Shown here: positions 42,564 to 51,005 of the stretch, piece by piece
How positions within the stretch are numbered: the stretch's first letter is position 1
How the letters are laid out: each line of letters starts with the position of its first letter
DNA from: Yanshouia hominis
GTDB lineage: Bacteria; Bacillota; Clostridia; Oscillospirales; Ruminococcaceae
Direction: 5' to 3'
DNA length: 64,000 nucleotides
NCBI GenBank assembly: GCA_014385025.1
Contig: JACRTB010000003.1
Location: 226,105 to 290,104 of the forward strand
The notes under the pieces: generated by a model
Seen by the model: only the letters and a program-made list of their open reading frames with translations
Told to the model about the DNA's origin: nothing
The model's database searches: none
Position numbers and translations under genes: made by a program

Positions 42564-42980
42564 ATGTCGCAAAGGAATTCCGGAAGAGCTCCGGCTCCGA
42601 ACAGCGGCCTGATCCGGCTGATCGTCCTTGCGGTGTTTTTGGCGGCTTCCATCGGGCCGCTCGGGATTTTTCTTCTGATCGCGGGCGGCACCGCCTATGT
42701 CTTCTGGAAACACCGGAAGAAAGAAGAAAACGGGTCCGGTTCATCCCTCGGGGAGCCGGAAAATCCGTTTGAAACTTTTTCCCCGGCGCGGCGTCCCGCG
42801 CGGCCGCAGGCTGCTCCGCGCATGGCGGGACGGCGCGGCACGCCCTCCGGCACGCTTCCCCTTTCCGGAGAGCAGAGCCGTCGCGCGGAGGAGCTGCTGG
42901 ACCTGCTTCATGCGGGAATCATCGAGCGGGACGAGTATCATGACCGGATGCGGCAGCTGAAGATGGGGAAAAGCGGCTGA
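42564..42980 (+). CDS. Membrane protein with C-terminal SHOCT-like motif
   Basis: This 138-residue protein has one or two spans at about residues 16-48, a basic Pro-rich linker (50-105) and a short helical end: RRAEELLDLLHAGIIERDEYHDRMRQLK. That end fits the SHOCT pattern (a two-helix motif often found at protein termini). AAGGAGG precedes the ATG. The role is unknown; it is probably co-transcribed with DUF3842. Confidence 0.65.
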   Translation: MSQRNSGRAPAPNSGLIRLIVLAVFLAASIGPLGIFLLIAGGTAYVFWKHRKKEENGSGSSLGEPENPFETFSPARRPARPQAAPRMAGRRGTPSGTLPLSGEQSRRAEELLDLLHAGIIERDEYHDRMRQLKMGKSG

Positions 42981-43209
42981 AGCGCTGACGGCCTTCCATT
43001 CGGGGGAGCCGCGCGGTGCTCCGGCGGCCGCTGCCGGAGGAGACTTTGCCGCCGGATTCCCGGTGCGTATGCCGGTGCAGCGCGGCTTCGGCGGAGTTTT
43101 TCCGCCGGGGCTTTTTCTTTATTTCTCCTTTGCAGAAAGCCGGGGCTTCCACCGGCAGAGTGTTCCCGGAATCGTTACAAACTGTTTATCAAATCTCTGC
43201 CTGCATTTG

Positions 43210-43238
43210 TTGCTTTTTGGTGCTTTTCTCGGTATAAT
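43210..43238 (+). promoter_or_regulatory. Promoter of the site-2 protease-scpAB unit
   Basis: TTGCTT (43210-43215), 17-bp spacer, TATAAT (43233-43238), 26 bases before the ATG. Confidence 0.75.
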
Positions 43239-43264
43239 AATGGGATACAGAGAGGAGAAATGCC

Positions 43265-43918
43265 ATGTTTACCAGCCTTTTCGCCGGCTTGACCCTACAG
43301 CGGCTGCTCGCCCGGGTCATCGTGCTGATGACCGCCATCCCGGTCCACGAGGCCGCGCATGCCTGGGCGGCCGACAAGATGGGAGATCCCACCGCCCGCT
43401 ATTATAAACGGATCAGCCTCAACCCGCTCGACCATATCGATCCGATCGGCGCGGTCATGATTCTGCTTTTCGGCTTCGGCTTCGCCCGACCGGTGCCGGT
43501 CAACTCGATGCATTTCCGCGACCGCGACAAGGGGATTATTGTCACCAGTCTCGCGGGCCCTTTTTCCAACGTTCTGATGGCGCTTGTCTGTCTGGTGGTC
43601 ACCAAGCTGCTGCTGCTTGCCTATTACGCGACCGGGCTGAATGCGCTGGCCGGAGTATTCGGAGTTTTTTCCTACATGGTGAGCGTCAATCTTTCGCTGG
43701 CTGTTTTTAACCTGATTCCCCTGCCGCCGCTCGACGGCTATCACGCCATCTGTCCCCTGCTGCCGAGGGAGCTTTACTGGAAGATTCAGCCCTATGAGCA
43801 GCAGATGCTCTGGCTCATCATCATTTTGATCGGCCTCGGCGCGTTCGACGGAATCATTGGCTTTTTTGTCGCGCTGCTCTATCGGGTCATCGATGCGATG
43901 ACCTTCTTTCTGGGCTGA
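43265..43918 (+). CDS. Site-2 protease family membrane metallopeptidase
   Basis: This 217-residue M50-type intramembrane protease has HEAAH at residues 28-32 and NLIPLPPLDGYH near 150-160 supplying the third zinc ligand (Asp). It is the short, PDZ-less form common in Firmicutes upstream of scpA. Substrates are unknown. GAGGAGA precedes the ATG, and scpA follows 17 bases later. Confidence 0.9.
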   Translation: MFTSLFAGLTLQRLLARVIVLMTAIPVHEAAHAWAADKMGDPTARYYKRISLNPLDHIDPIGAVMILLFGFGFARPVPVNSMHFRDRDKGIIVTSLAGPFSNVLMALVCLVVTKLLLLAYYATGLNALAGVFGVFSYMVSVNLSLAVFNLIPLPPLDGYHAICPLLPRELYWKIQPYEQQMLWLIIILIGLGAFDGIIGFFVALLYRVIDAMTFFLG

Positions 43919-43935
43919 CGGAGAGGAAAGGAACG

Positions 43936-44670
43936 ATGATACAACCTTCCTTTCGGCTTTCGGAATTCGAAGGCCCGCTCGATCTGCTGCTGCATCTGAT
44001 CGCCAAGCATAAGCTGGATATCCTTGATATCGAAATTTCCGAGCTGCTGCGCCAGTATCTCGCCTTTATTGAGAACCGCGCGGATCAGGATCTCGAGGTT
44101 GCAAGCGAATTCCTTGAGATGGCCGCGCGTCTGGTGCATATCAAGACGGTTATGCTGCTGCCCCGCCACGAGGAGGAGGCCGATGATCTCAAGGCAAAGC
44201 TGACCGGAGAGCTGATGGAATACCGGCTTTGCAGGCTGGCGGCTTCCGAGCTGCTGCTGCGGGCGCAGGAGCATCAGGTTTTCATCCGCAGGCCCGCCGA
44301 TATTCCGGTGGATATGACCTACCGCCTGAGCCATCCCGCTTCGCTGCTGCTGGAAGCTGCGGCCGGGGCTACCGGACGGGCGGTGCGCCGGCGGCCGGTT
44401 CCCCCGGCGGCCTTTTCGGGAATCGTCCGCCGCCGGGTTGTCTCGGTCGGCTCGAGGATTATCCACCTGATGCGCCGGCTTTATGCGCACCCGACCCTTG
44501 GCTTTGGCGAGCTTTTTTCCGACCAGCAGGACCGAAGCGAGCTGGTGGCGACCTTTCTTGCTCTGCTTGAACTGATCAAGGGCGGGCGGGTGACCGTCTC
44601 GGACGACGGGGACACCGTCACCTTTTACAAATCGCGCCAGGCGCGCGCCGACGAGGTAACAACAGTATGA
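43936..44670 (+). CDS. scpA: Segregation and condensation protein A
   Basis: This 244-residue kleisin bridges the SMC heads in chromosome condensation. The N-terminal FEGPLDLLLHLIAKHKLDILDIEISELLRQYL region (broken here by family variation) and MAARLVHIKTVMLLP are diagnostic; the C-terminal winged helix contains FLALLELIKGGRVTV. It overlaps scpB by ATGA. Confidence 0.93.
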   Translation: MIQPSFRLSEFEGPLDLLLHLIAKHKLDILDIEISELLRQYLAFIENRADQDLEVASEFLEMAARLVHIKTVMLLPRHEEEADDLKAKLTGELMEYRLCRLAASELLLRAQEHQVFIRRPADIPVDMTYRLSHPASLLLEAAAGATGRAVRRRPVPPAAFSGIVRRRVVSVGSRIIHLMRRLYAHPTLGFGELFSDQQDRSELVATFLALLELIKGGRVTVSDDGDTVTFYKSRQARADEVTTV

Positions 44671-45251
44671 GCAAACAATTGGAATCAGCGGTGCTCGCGG
44701 TGCTTTTCGCCGTGGGAGAGCCGCTTGCCCCCTCCCGTCTCGCCGAGGCGCTCGAAACGAAGGAGGAGGTTGTGCGCAGCCTTTTGGAGCACCTTCGGGA
44801 TACCCTTGAAGCGCAGGCGGGCGCCTTTCAGATTCTGAATCTCAACGGGCAGTACCAGCTTGCCACCCGGGAGGAGCATACGGGCCTGATCCGCCGGGTG
44901 ATGAACCAGCGGCGCAGTGTTCCGCTTTCACAGGCCGCTCTCGAGGTGCTTGCGGCGGTGGCCTATAACCAGCCGGTGACCCGCGCCTATGTTGAGCAGG
45001 TGCGGGGGGTTGATTCGAGCAGCATCATCGCTTCGCTCGTTGAAAAGGGCCTGCTGGAGGAAGCCGGGCGGCTTGAGCTTCCCGGAAGGCCGATCTGCTA
45101 TCAGACGACCCCGAATTTTCTGCGGACCTTTGGACTTTCCTCCCTCGAGGAGCTGCCGCTGACCGAACCCGCGCCCGGGGACGACCTGCCGGAGGATCTG
45201 ATCGAAGGCCAGATCGGGTTTGACGACCCGGGCGTTTCCGCCGGGGAATAG
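44667..45251 (+). CDS. scpB: Segregation and condensation protein B
   Basis: This 194-residue double winged-helix protein binds ScpA-SMC as a dimer. It shows AVLAVLFAVGEPL, ALEVLAAVAYNQPVTRAYVEQVRGVDSS and a GRPICYQTTPNFLRTFGL end typical of ScpB. It is translationally coupled to scpA, and the DUF2953 gene follows after 12 bases. Confidence 0.93.
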   Translation: MSKQLESAVLAVLFAVGEPLAPSRLAEALETKEEVVRSLLEHLRDTLEAQAGAFQILNLNGQYQLATREEHTGLIRRVMNQRRSVPLSQAALEVLAAVAYNQPVTRAYVEQVRGVDSSSIIASLVEKGLLEEAGRLELPGRPICYQTTPNFLRTFGLSSLEELPLTEPAPGDDLPEDLIEGQIGFDDPGVSAGE

Positions 45252-45263
45252 GATGGTGATTGG

Positions 45264-45929
45264 ATGGCGGTCGTTCTGGGCATTCTCATTTTGCTCCTGA
45301 TGATTCTGCTGATCCCGGTGCGGGTGAGCGCCGGCGCTTCCTCCGGGGAAGCGCCCCATGCCGTTCTGCGCTGGCTTTTCCTCTCGATTCCGCTGTTTCC
45401 CAGGCCAAAACGGAAAAAAGCGGAGGACAAGTCCGAACCCTCAAAGCCGGATGGGAAGAAAGAAAAGCCAAAGCGGAGCCTGAAGCCGCTGCTGACTGAG
45501 CTGCTTGCCCGGTTTGACCGGCTTTCCCGCCCGGTGCAGCGGCTGCTGCGCCGCACCGGCCTTGCGCGCGTTTCTCTGCGGCTGGTGGTGAAAGGGGAGG
45601 ATGCGGCGGCGACGGCTCTCCGATTTGGCCGCGCGAATGCCGCCGTCTATTCCGCGACAGCCGCTTTGGACCGTATCTTTTCCCTGCGCGTGGAACGCAT
45701 CGAAATCATACCCGGCTTTTCCGCCGAACAGGAGGAGTACTCCTGCTCGGGAGAGATACGGCTGTTTCCCCTCGCGGTGCTCATCGCGGCGCTGCAGCTC
45801 GGCTTCTGGACGCTGATCGCGCTGATTCGATCAGCCGGCGGCAGGGATACCCATGAAAATGAAAACCGGCGGGCGCAGCCCGTCCGACGAAAGGAAGAGT
45901 GCTATGGAAAACAAGCATCCCATCAGTGA
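45264..45929 (+). CDS. DUF2953 family membrane protein
   Basis: This 221-residue protein has an N-terminal span (1-22), a Lys-rich segment (45-75), a central region around RLVVKGEDAAATALRFGRANAAVYS and a C-terminal span (AVLIAALQLGFWTLIALI). The arrangement matches DUF2953, found next to GerW/YtfJ in spore formers; a role in sporulation is suspected but unproven. Its 3' end overlaps the gerW start by 26 bases. Confidence 0.8.
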   Translation: MAVVLGILILLLMILLIPVRVSAGASSGEAPHAVLRWLFLSIPLFPRPKRKKAEDKSEPSKPDGKKEKPKRSLKPLLTELLARFDRLSRPVQRLLRRTGLARVSLRLVVKGEDAAATALRFGRANAAVYSATAALDRIFSLRVERIEIIPGFSAEQEEYSCSGEIRLFPLAVLIAALQLGFWTLIALIRSAGGRDTHENENRRAQPVRRKEECYGKQASHQ

Positions 45930-46320
45930 GATTCTCGAGGAATCGCTCACCAAATTAAAGCAGCTGGTCGATGTCGACACTATTATCGGCAAACCGATCA
46001 CCGCCCCGGACGGCACGATTATCATCCCGATTTCGAAGGTGTCGTTCGGCTTTGCGACCGGCGGTTCCGAGCTGCCGACCTCCAAGCCCTCGATGCCGTT
46101 CGGCGGCGGGTCGGGCGGCGGAGTTACAATCGCACCGCTTGCCTTTCTTGTGATCGCCAACGGAAACGTGCAGCTTCTTCAGATGCAGACCGCCGACAAC
46201 ACCGCCGACCGGGTGGTGAATATGGTGCCGAACATGATCGATAAGGTTTCCGGCATCATTGGACAGAAAAAGGCGGAGAAGGCCGCGAAGGAAGAGAAGA
46301 CGGCGGCTTTCACTGAATAA
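45904..46320 (+). CDS. gerW: Spore protein GerW (YtfJ family)
   Basis: This 138-residue protein of the YtfJ family is needed for proper germination in bacilli. Blocks: DVDTIIGKPITAPDGT, IIPISKVSFGFATGGSE, and FGGGSGGGVTIAPLAFLVI. ATG 45904 follows AAAGGAAGAG. The last 22 codons and the following 50 bases are the first copy of a 115-bp tandem array, so the C-terminal Lys/Glu/Ala tail may itself be variable. Confidence 0.9.
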   Translation: MENKHPISEILEESLTKLKQLVDVDTIIGKPITAPDGTIIIPISKVSFGFATGGSELPTSKPSMPFGGGSGGGVTIAPLAFLVIANGNVQLLQMQTADNTADRVVNMVPNMIDKVSGIIGQKKAEKAAKEEKTAAFTE

Positions 46321-46711
46321 CCCCGATCATTTTTCCTCCCCGTCCGGGATATCGATTCAACAGGCTTCCGTCATCATTGGATAAAAAGCCGAAAAGGCCG
46401 CGAAGGAAGAGAAGACGGCGGCTTTGACCGAATAACCCCGATCATTTTTCTGCTCTGTCCGGGATATCGATTCAACAGGCTTCCGTCATCATTGGATAAA
46501 AAGCCGAAAAGGCCGCGAAGGAAGAGAAGACGGCGGCTTTGACCGAATAACCCCGATCATTTTTCTGCTCTGTCCGGGGTATCGATTCAACAGGCTTCCG
46601 TCATCATTGGATAAAAAGCCGAAAAGGCCGCGAAGGAAGAGAAGACGGCGGCTTTGACCGAATAACCCCGATCATTTTTCTGCTCTGTCCGGAATATCTA
46701 TTCAACAGGGC
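46254..46711 (+). repeat. 115-bp tandem copies of the gerW 3' end
   Basis: CATCATTGGA recurs at 46254 (inside gerW), 46372, 46487 and 46602, spaced 118, 115 and 115. Each downstream copy carries a version of the last gerW codons with an early TAA, then the stop and an intergenic CCCCGATCATTTTT segment. The three downstream copies are nearly identical to each other and more diverged from the gerW copy. Positions 46321-46728 contain no gene. Confidence 0.93.
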
Positions 46712-46731
46712 AGAAAGGGGCGGATGGTTTG

Positions 46732-47931
46732 ATGTCGGGAAAGTGGCTTTTGAGGATGGTGGTTTCACCGCTGCTTGCTGCGGCGTTCAGCTTTCAGGCG
46801 GCAGCCGCGTGGCCGCAGGCGCTGACGCAGGCGAAGGGAGCGGTGCTGATCGAAGCCGCCTCAGGACGGGTGCTTGCCGAACACCGCTGCCATGAACCGA
46901 TGCCCAACGCGAGCACCACCAAAATCATGACCGCGCTGCTGGCGCTGGAACAGGAAGAAATTGATGAAAGCTTTGTGGTCGATGCCGCCGCAATCCGTAC
47001 CGAGGGCAGTTCGATCGGACTGCTGGAGGGCGATCAGGCCACGCTGCGCACGCTGGCTTGGGGAATGCTGCTTGCCTCGGGCAACGACGCCGCCAACGCC
47101 GCGGCGGTTCGAATCGACGGAAGCCTTGAGGCGTTCTGCGGGCGGATGAACCGACGTGCCGCGGAGCTTGGGATGCAGGACACCCACTTTTGCAGCCCAT
47201 CAGGACTTGATGTGGGGGATCACCACACGACTGCCTACGATCTGGCGCTGCTTGCCCGCGAGGCGCTTTCCAATGATGACTTTGCGGAAATGGTGCGTTC
47301 CAAGTCGGCAAAGCTCTGCTATGGAAATCCGCCCTACCACAGGTGGCTGACCAATCACAACCGGCTGCTCTGGCAGTATGAGGACTGCATCGGAGTCAAG
47401 ACCGGATTCACCAAGGCGGCGGGCCGATGCCTTGTTTCGGCCGCCGAGCGCAGCGGCCTGACCCTGATTGCGGTCACCCTCAACTGTCCCGACGATTTCA
47501 ATGTTCACCGCCAGCTCTACGAGGAGGCGTTTTCCGCTCTCGAATTTCTTGATGTAAGCGATACGCTGGGCAGTCTCTCGGTTGCGGTGACAGGGGCGGA
47601 GCAGGAGCGGGTGCCGGTTGAGCCGCTTTGGGCGCCGGGCGCCTATCTTACCGCCGGGGAGCGGTCCCATTACCAGCTGTCGGTCCGTCTCGAGCCGTTT
47701 CTTTACGCTCCGGTCAGGAAGGGCCAGCCGGCGGGGGAGATCACCCTGACTCTGGAAGGGGTGCCCCTTTCGGCGGTCCCGCTGATTGCCGCCGAGGAGC
47801 GTCCCGCGCGCTTCTCCGAATACCGCAGCATCATCCAGCAGGTCAAGGATTTCTTTGAATTTCCCGAGCAGTACCGGTTCCCGCTTTCTCAGGGGGGCCC
47901 GGCCTCCGCCTCGTCCGCATCACAAAACTGA
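46732..47931 (+). CDS. D-alanyl-D-alanine carboxypeptidase (DacF/DacB-like)
   Basis: This 399-residue S11 enzyme trims the terminal D-Ala from peptidoglycan stem peptides. A signal peptide (1-26) is followed by STTK (61-64, nucleophile), SGN (116-118) and KTG near 222. The C-terminal beta domain lacks a clear membrane-anchoring amphipathic helix and ends in a Ser-rich tail. A TTG directly before the ATG is an alternative start. Position after gerW suggests a DacF-like sporulation role. Confidence 0.9.
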   Translation: MSGKWLLRMVVSPLLAAAFSFQAAAAWPQALTQAKGAVLIEAASGRVLAEHRCHEPMPNASTTKIMTALLALEQEEIDESFVVDAAAIRTEGSSIGLLEGDQATLRTLAWGMLLASGNDAANAAAVRIDGSLEAFCGRMNRRAAELGMQDTHFCSPSGLDVGDHHTTAYDLALLAREALSNDDFAEMVRSKSAKLCYGNPPYHRWLTNHNRLLWQYEDCIGVKTGFTKAAGRCLVSAAERSGLTLIAVTLNCPDDFNVHRQLYEEAFSALEFLDVSDTLGSLSVAVTGAEQERVPVEPLWAPGAYLTAGERSHYQLSVRLEPFLYAPVRKGQPAGEITLTLEGVPLSAVPLIAAEERPARFSEYRSIIQQVKDFFEFPEQYRFPLSQGGPASASSASQN

Positions 47932-47958
47932 CTGTGCAAAATAAAGGAGAAACAATCT

Positions 47959-48792
47959 GTGAGAATCCATAAGCTTCTGTCCGACCAGGGGGTCGCCTCC
48001 CGCCGGGGCGCCGAGCGCCTCATCGAAGAAGGGCGTGTGACCGTCAACGGCAGGCCGGCTGTGATCGGCCAGGATGTCAACCCGGCCCGCGACATCGTTC
48101 ATATTGACGGCGAACGGGTAGCCTTTGCCAAAAAAGCGGCACGCTACTACATCCTGCTCAACAAGCCGCGCGGATATGTCACCACCCTGTCCGACGAGCT
48201 GGGCCGGCGCTGCGTGGCGGAGCTGCTCTCCGACCTGCCGGCCCGCGTTTATCCGATCGGGCGGCTGGATAAGGACAGCGAGGGGCTTCTGCTGCTGACC
48301 AACGACGGAGATTTTGCCAATTTTATCATGCACCCCAAAAATCACGTGTCCAAGACCTACCGCGTGACGGTGCGGCCCGATATCAGCGAGGAACAGCTGG
48401 TGATCCTTTCCACCGGCGTGACCCTGGATGACGGCAGTGTGACCGCACCGGCGCAGGTGCAGGTGGAGAGTCAGGAACCCGGGCGGGTCGTGCTGCGGAT
48501 GACCATTTATGAGGGCAAGAACCGCCAGATCCGCCGGATGTGCGAGGCGGTCGGCCTCGAGGTGGCGCGCCTGCGCCGGGTTTCCATCGGGCCGATCAAG
48601 CTCGGAATGGTGCAGCCCGGCAAGTGGCGTGAACTGACCCCGCAGGAAGTCGGCGCGCTGCGCGGCGCGGTCACCCACGAAAATCCCGGTTCGGCAAAGC
48701 GGGAGGGGGATTCCCCCAAACCGCGTGCCGCCGCGAAAGCCCGCCCGCGCCCCGTTGGGAAAACGGGCGGAAAACCGTCCCGCCGCGGTTGA
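47959..48792 (+). CDS. rluB: rRNA pseudouridine synthase (RluB/RsuA family)
   Basis: This 277-residue enzyme has an N-terminal S4 domain (MRIHKLLSDQGVASRRGAE) and the catalytic YPIGRLDKDSEGLLLLTNDG (Asp in RLD). GKNRQIRRMCEAVG is conserved. RluB in bacilli modifies 23S rRNA U2633. It starts at GTG behind AAAGGAG. The last 40 residues form a basic Ala/Pro/Lys-rich tail seen in many relatives. Confidence 0.92.
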   Translation: MRIHKLLSDQGVASRRGAERLIEEGRVTVNGRPAVIGQDVNPARDIVHIDGERVAFAKKAARYYILLNKPRGYVTTLSDELGRRCVAELLSDLPARVYPIGRLDKDSEGLLLLTNDGDFANFIMHPKNHVSKTYRVTVRPDISEEQLVILSTGVTLDDGSVTAPAQVQVESQEPGRVVLRMTIYEGKNRQIRRMCEAVGLEVARLRRVSIGPIKLGMVQPGKWRELTPQEVGALRGAVTHENPGSAKREGDSPKPRAAAKARPRPVGKTGGKPSRRG

Positions 48793-48818
48793 CAAAGCTT
48801 GCTGTAAAGAGGTATGAT
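48789..48818 (+). promoter_or_regulatory. Promoter of the yicC-remA-gmk operon
   Basis: TTGACA (48789-48794), 18-bp spacer, TATGAT (48813-48818). It starts within the last codons of the pseudouridine synthase gene and leaves a leader of about 210 bases. Confidence 0.75.
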
Positions 48819-48824
48819 AAAAAG

Positions 48825-49035
48825 AGTATTTGAAAGAAAAAGGGAGCTTTTTTGAGCTCTCGAAATGATGAAAGCAGCTCGGGGACGGACGCGGCCCGGG
48901 GAAGAATGAACGGCGCAAAACAGACTGGACCGTTTGGTCCTGTCGCCGTCCTCCCTTTGCGGATGTCTGCCGGCGGTCCCGCCGGAATGAGGAAAGCCGG
49001 CGGAGAAATTCCGCCGCCTTTGAGCTGGGGGAGGA
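48825..49035 (+). other. Structured 5' leader of the yicC operon
   Basis: The leader contains GAGCT/AGCTC, GGACC-gttt-GGTCC, a 7-bp CCGGCGG/CCGCCGG hairpin and AAAG-CGGCGGA pairing with TCCGCCG-CTTT just before the ribosome site. The last could act as an attenuator or ribosome-site occluder. No known riboswitch consensus was recognised. Confidence 0.4.
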
Positions 49036-49037
49036 AG

Positions 49038-49922
49038 ATGCGCGTGATCCGAAGCATGACCGGCTACGGCCGCAGCCAACAGCAGCTGAACGGGTGGGAT
49101 ATCACGGTGGAGATCAAATCGGTCAACCACCGGTATTTTGAGTTTTCCTGCCGGACCCCGAGAAACTGCGCTTTTCTGGAGGACAAGCTCAAGGCGCAGG
49201 TGCAGAGCCGCATTTCCCGCGGCAAGGTCGATTGCTACTGCGCGATTGTTTCGACCGATGCGGGAGATTCCGCCGTTTTGGTCAACCGTGCGCTGGCAAA
49301 GTCCTACCTCGCGGCGATGCGGGAGCTTGCGGAGGAAACGGGGGTTCCCTTTGAGGTGACGCTGCGCGACCTTGCGCGGCTGCCCGATGTCTTTACCGTC
49401 GAGCGGGCCGTTCCCGACGAGGAGGCCCTGACCGCCGCGGTGCAGACGGTGGCGGCCGAGGCGCTCGACCGCTTTGTGGCGATGCGGGAAACCGAGGGGG
49501 CGCGGCTTCGCGCCGACATCGAGTCCCGCAGCCGGACAATTTCCGGGCTGACCGCCCGAATTGAGGAGCAGTCTCCGAAAACAGTGGAAGCTTACCGCGA
49601 GCGTCTTTACCAGAAGCTCTCCCAGCTTCTGGCCGACCGCTCGATTGATGATGCCAGGGTGCTCACGGAAGCCGCTATCTTCGCCGACCGGATCGCGGTT
49701 GATGAGGAGACGGTGCGGCTTCGCAGCCACCTGCATCAGCTCGGGGAGATTCTGGGCGCTTCCGACCCGGTCGGGCGTAAGCTTGATTTTTTGATGCAGG
49801 AGCTCAACCGCGAGGCCAACACCATCGGCTCGAAGGCACAGGACGCCAAAAATGCCGCCGTCGTGGTGGCGCTCAAGAGCGAGCTTGAGAAAATACGCGA
49901 ACAGATCCAGAATATCGAATAA
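49038..49922 (+). CDS. yicC: YicC family endoribonuclease
   Basis: This 294-residue protein opens IRSMTGYGR and has [15 protein letters not shown] and the C-terminal [18 protein letters not shown] block, all diagnostic of YicC. Members cleave RNA. GGGGGAGGAAG lies before ATG 49038; longer upstream frames read through the structured leader. It is followed by remA and gmk as in most Firmicutes. Confidence 0.92.
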   Translation: MRVIRSMTGYGRSQQQLNGWDITVEIKSVNHRYFEFSCRTPRNCAFLEDKLKAQVQSRISRGKVDCYCAIVSTDAGDSAVLVNRALAKSYLAAMRELAEETGVPFEVTLRDLARLPDVFTVERAVPDEEALTAAVQTVAAEALDRFVAMRETEGARLRADIESRSRTISGLTARIEEQSPKTVEAYRERLYQKLSQLLADRSIDDARVLTEAAIFADRIAVDEETVRLRSHLHQLGEILGASDPVGRKLDFLMQELNREANTIGSKAQDAKNAAVVVALKSELEKIREQIQNIE

Positions 49923-49936
49923 GGAGGCGCCTCATA

Positions 49937-50197
49937 ATGAAGCTGATCAACATCGGATTTGGCAATATGGTTTCCGCCAGAAAGCTGGTGGCGATCGTCA
50001 GCCCGGAATCGGCGCCGATCAAGCGGATTATTCAGGATGCGCGCGACCGCGGCAGCCTGATCGACGCCACCTATGGACGGCGTACCCGCGCGGTTATCAT
50101 CACCGATTCGGATCACGTGATTTTGTCGGCGGTGCAGCCCGAGACGGTGGCCAACCGTCTGGGCGACGACGAGGACGAGGATGAGGAAGATGAGTAA
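49937..50197 (+). CDS. remA: RemA/YlzA regulator (DUF370)
   Basis: This 86-residue protein carries [28 protein letters not shown] in family-conserved positions and a [14 protein letters not shown] block, ending in an acidic tail. RemA forms DNA-wrapping rings that activate biofilm-matrix and osmoprotection genes in bacilli. It overlaps the gmk start by 8 bases. Confidence 0.92.
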   Translation: MKLINIGFGNMVSARKLVAIVSPESAPIKRIIQDARDRGSLIDATYGRRTRAVIITDSDHVILSAVQPETVANRLGDDEDEDEEDE

Positions 50198-50816
50198 GCG
50201 CGGCCAGCTTGTGATTTATTCCGGCCCTTCGGGGGTCGGCAAGGGGACGCTGCTCGGCCCGCTGCTCGCCACCGAGCCGGGGCTGGTGCTCTCGGTGTCG
50301 GCGACCACCCGCGCTCCCCGCGAGGGAGAGGTGGACGGAGTTCACTACCACTTTATCTGCCGGGAGGAGTTTGAGCGCCTGATTGCCGGCGGAGAGATGC
50401 TGGAATACACCGAATATAACGGAAACTACTACGGAACCCCGAAAAAATTTGTCGAACAGCGGCTTGACGCGGGTTATCACGTCGTTCTGGAAATTGAGGT
50501 GGACGGCGCGATGCAGGTACATCGTCTCTGTCCCGACGCGCTGATGATCTTTGTGATGCCCCCCTCTTTTGAGGAGCTGCGCCACCGGCTGGTCACACGC
50601 GGCACCGAAAGCCCCGAACAGTGCGCCGGACGGCTTGCGGCGGCGGTGCGGGAAATCTCCTTTGCCGCACAGTATGATTTTATCGTGATCAACGATGAGA
50701 TAGAAACGGCGAGACAGCAGCTTCTCTGCGCGATCGGCGCCGGAAAAATGCTTTCCCGCATTCAGAAAAACAAGATTGAAGAGGTGCTATACCATGCTCA
50801 GACCTGCCATGATTGA
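50190..50816 (+). CDS. gmk: Guanylate kinase
   Basis: This 208-residue enzyme converts GMP to GDP. The P-loop [10 protein letters not shown] is near residue 12, then [34 protein letters not shown] and a C-terminal DFIVINDE. The ATG at 50190 gives the normal MSKRG start; an ATG three codons earlier is possible. rpoZ overlaps its 3' end. Confidence 0.94.
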   Translation: MSKRGQLVIYSGPSGVGKGTLLGPLLATEPGLVLSVSATTRAPREGEVDGVHYHFICREEFERLIAGGEMLEYTEYNGNYYGTPKKFVEQRLDAGYHVVLEIEVDGAMQVHRLCPDALMIFVMPPSFEELRHRLVTRGTESPEQCAGRLAAAVREISFAAQYDFIVINDEIETARQQLLCAIGAGKMLSRIQKNKIEEVLYHAQTCHD

Positions 50817-50997
50817 AATGCTGAAACCCGATCAGGACTGCTATTCCTTTGTTGTTGCGGTGGCCAAGCGCGCCCGCGAACTGGCCGATGAGGCGGAGGA
50901 AAAGCACGAGATCATCGACGAGAAGCCGGTGCGGCTGGCCATCGACGAATTTGCCGACGGCGAGACCTCCTTTGACCGCGAACACCACGCCAGCTGA
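50794..50997 (+). CDS. rpoZ: RNA polymerase omega subunit
   Basis: This 67-residue subunit shows the omega core: DCYSFVVAVAKRARELADEA and KPVRLAIDEFADG. It aids polymerase assembly and ppGpp response. ATG 50794 follows GAGGTG. It overlaps the end of gmk by 23 bases, and priA starts 8 bases downstream. Confidence 0.9.
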   Translation: MLRPAMIEMLKPDQDCYSFVVAVAKRARELADEAEEKHEIIDEKPVRLAIDEFADGETSFDREHHAS

Positions 50998-51005
50998 ACC
51001 GGGCC

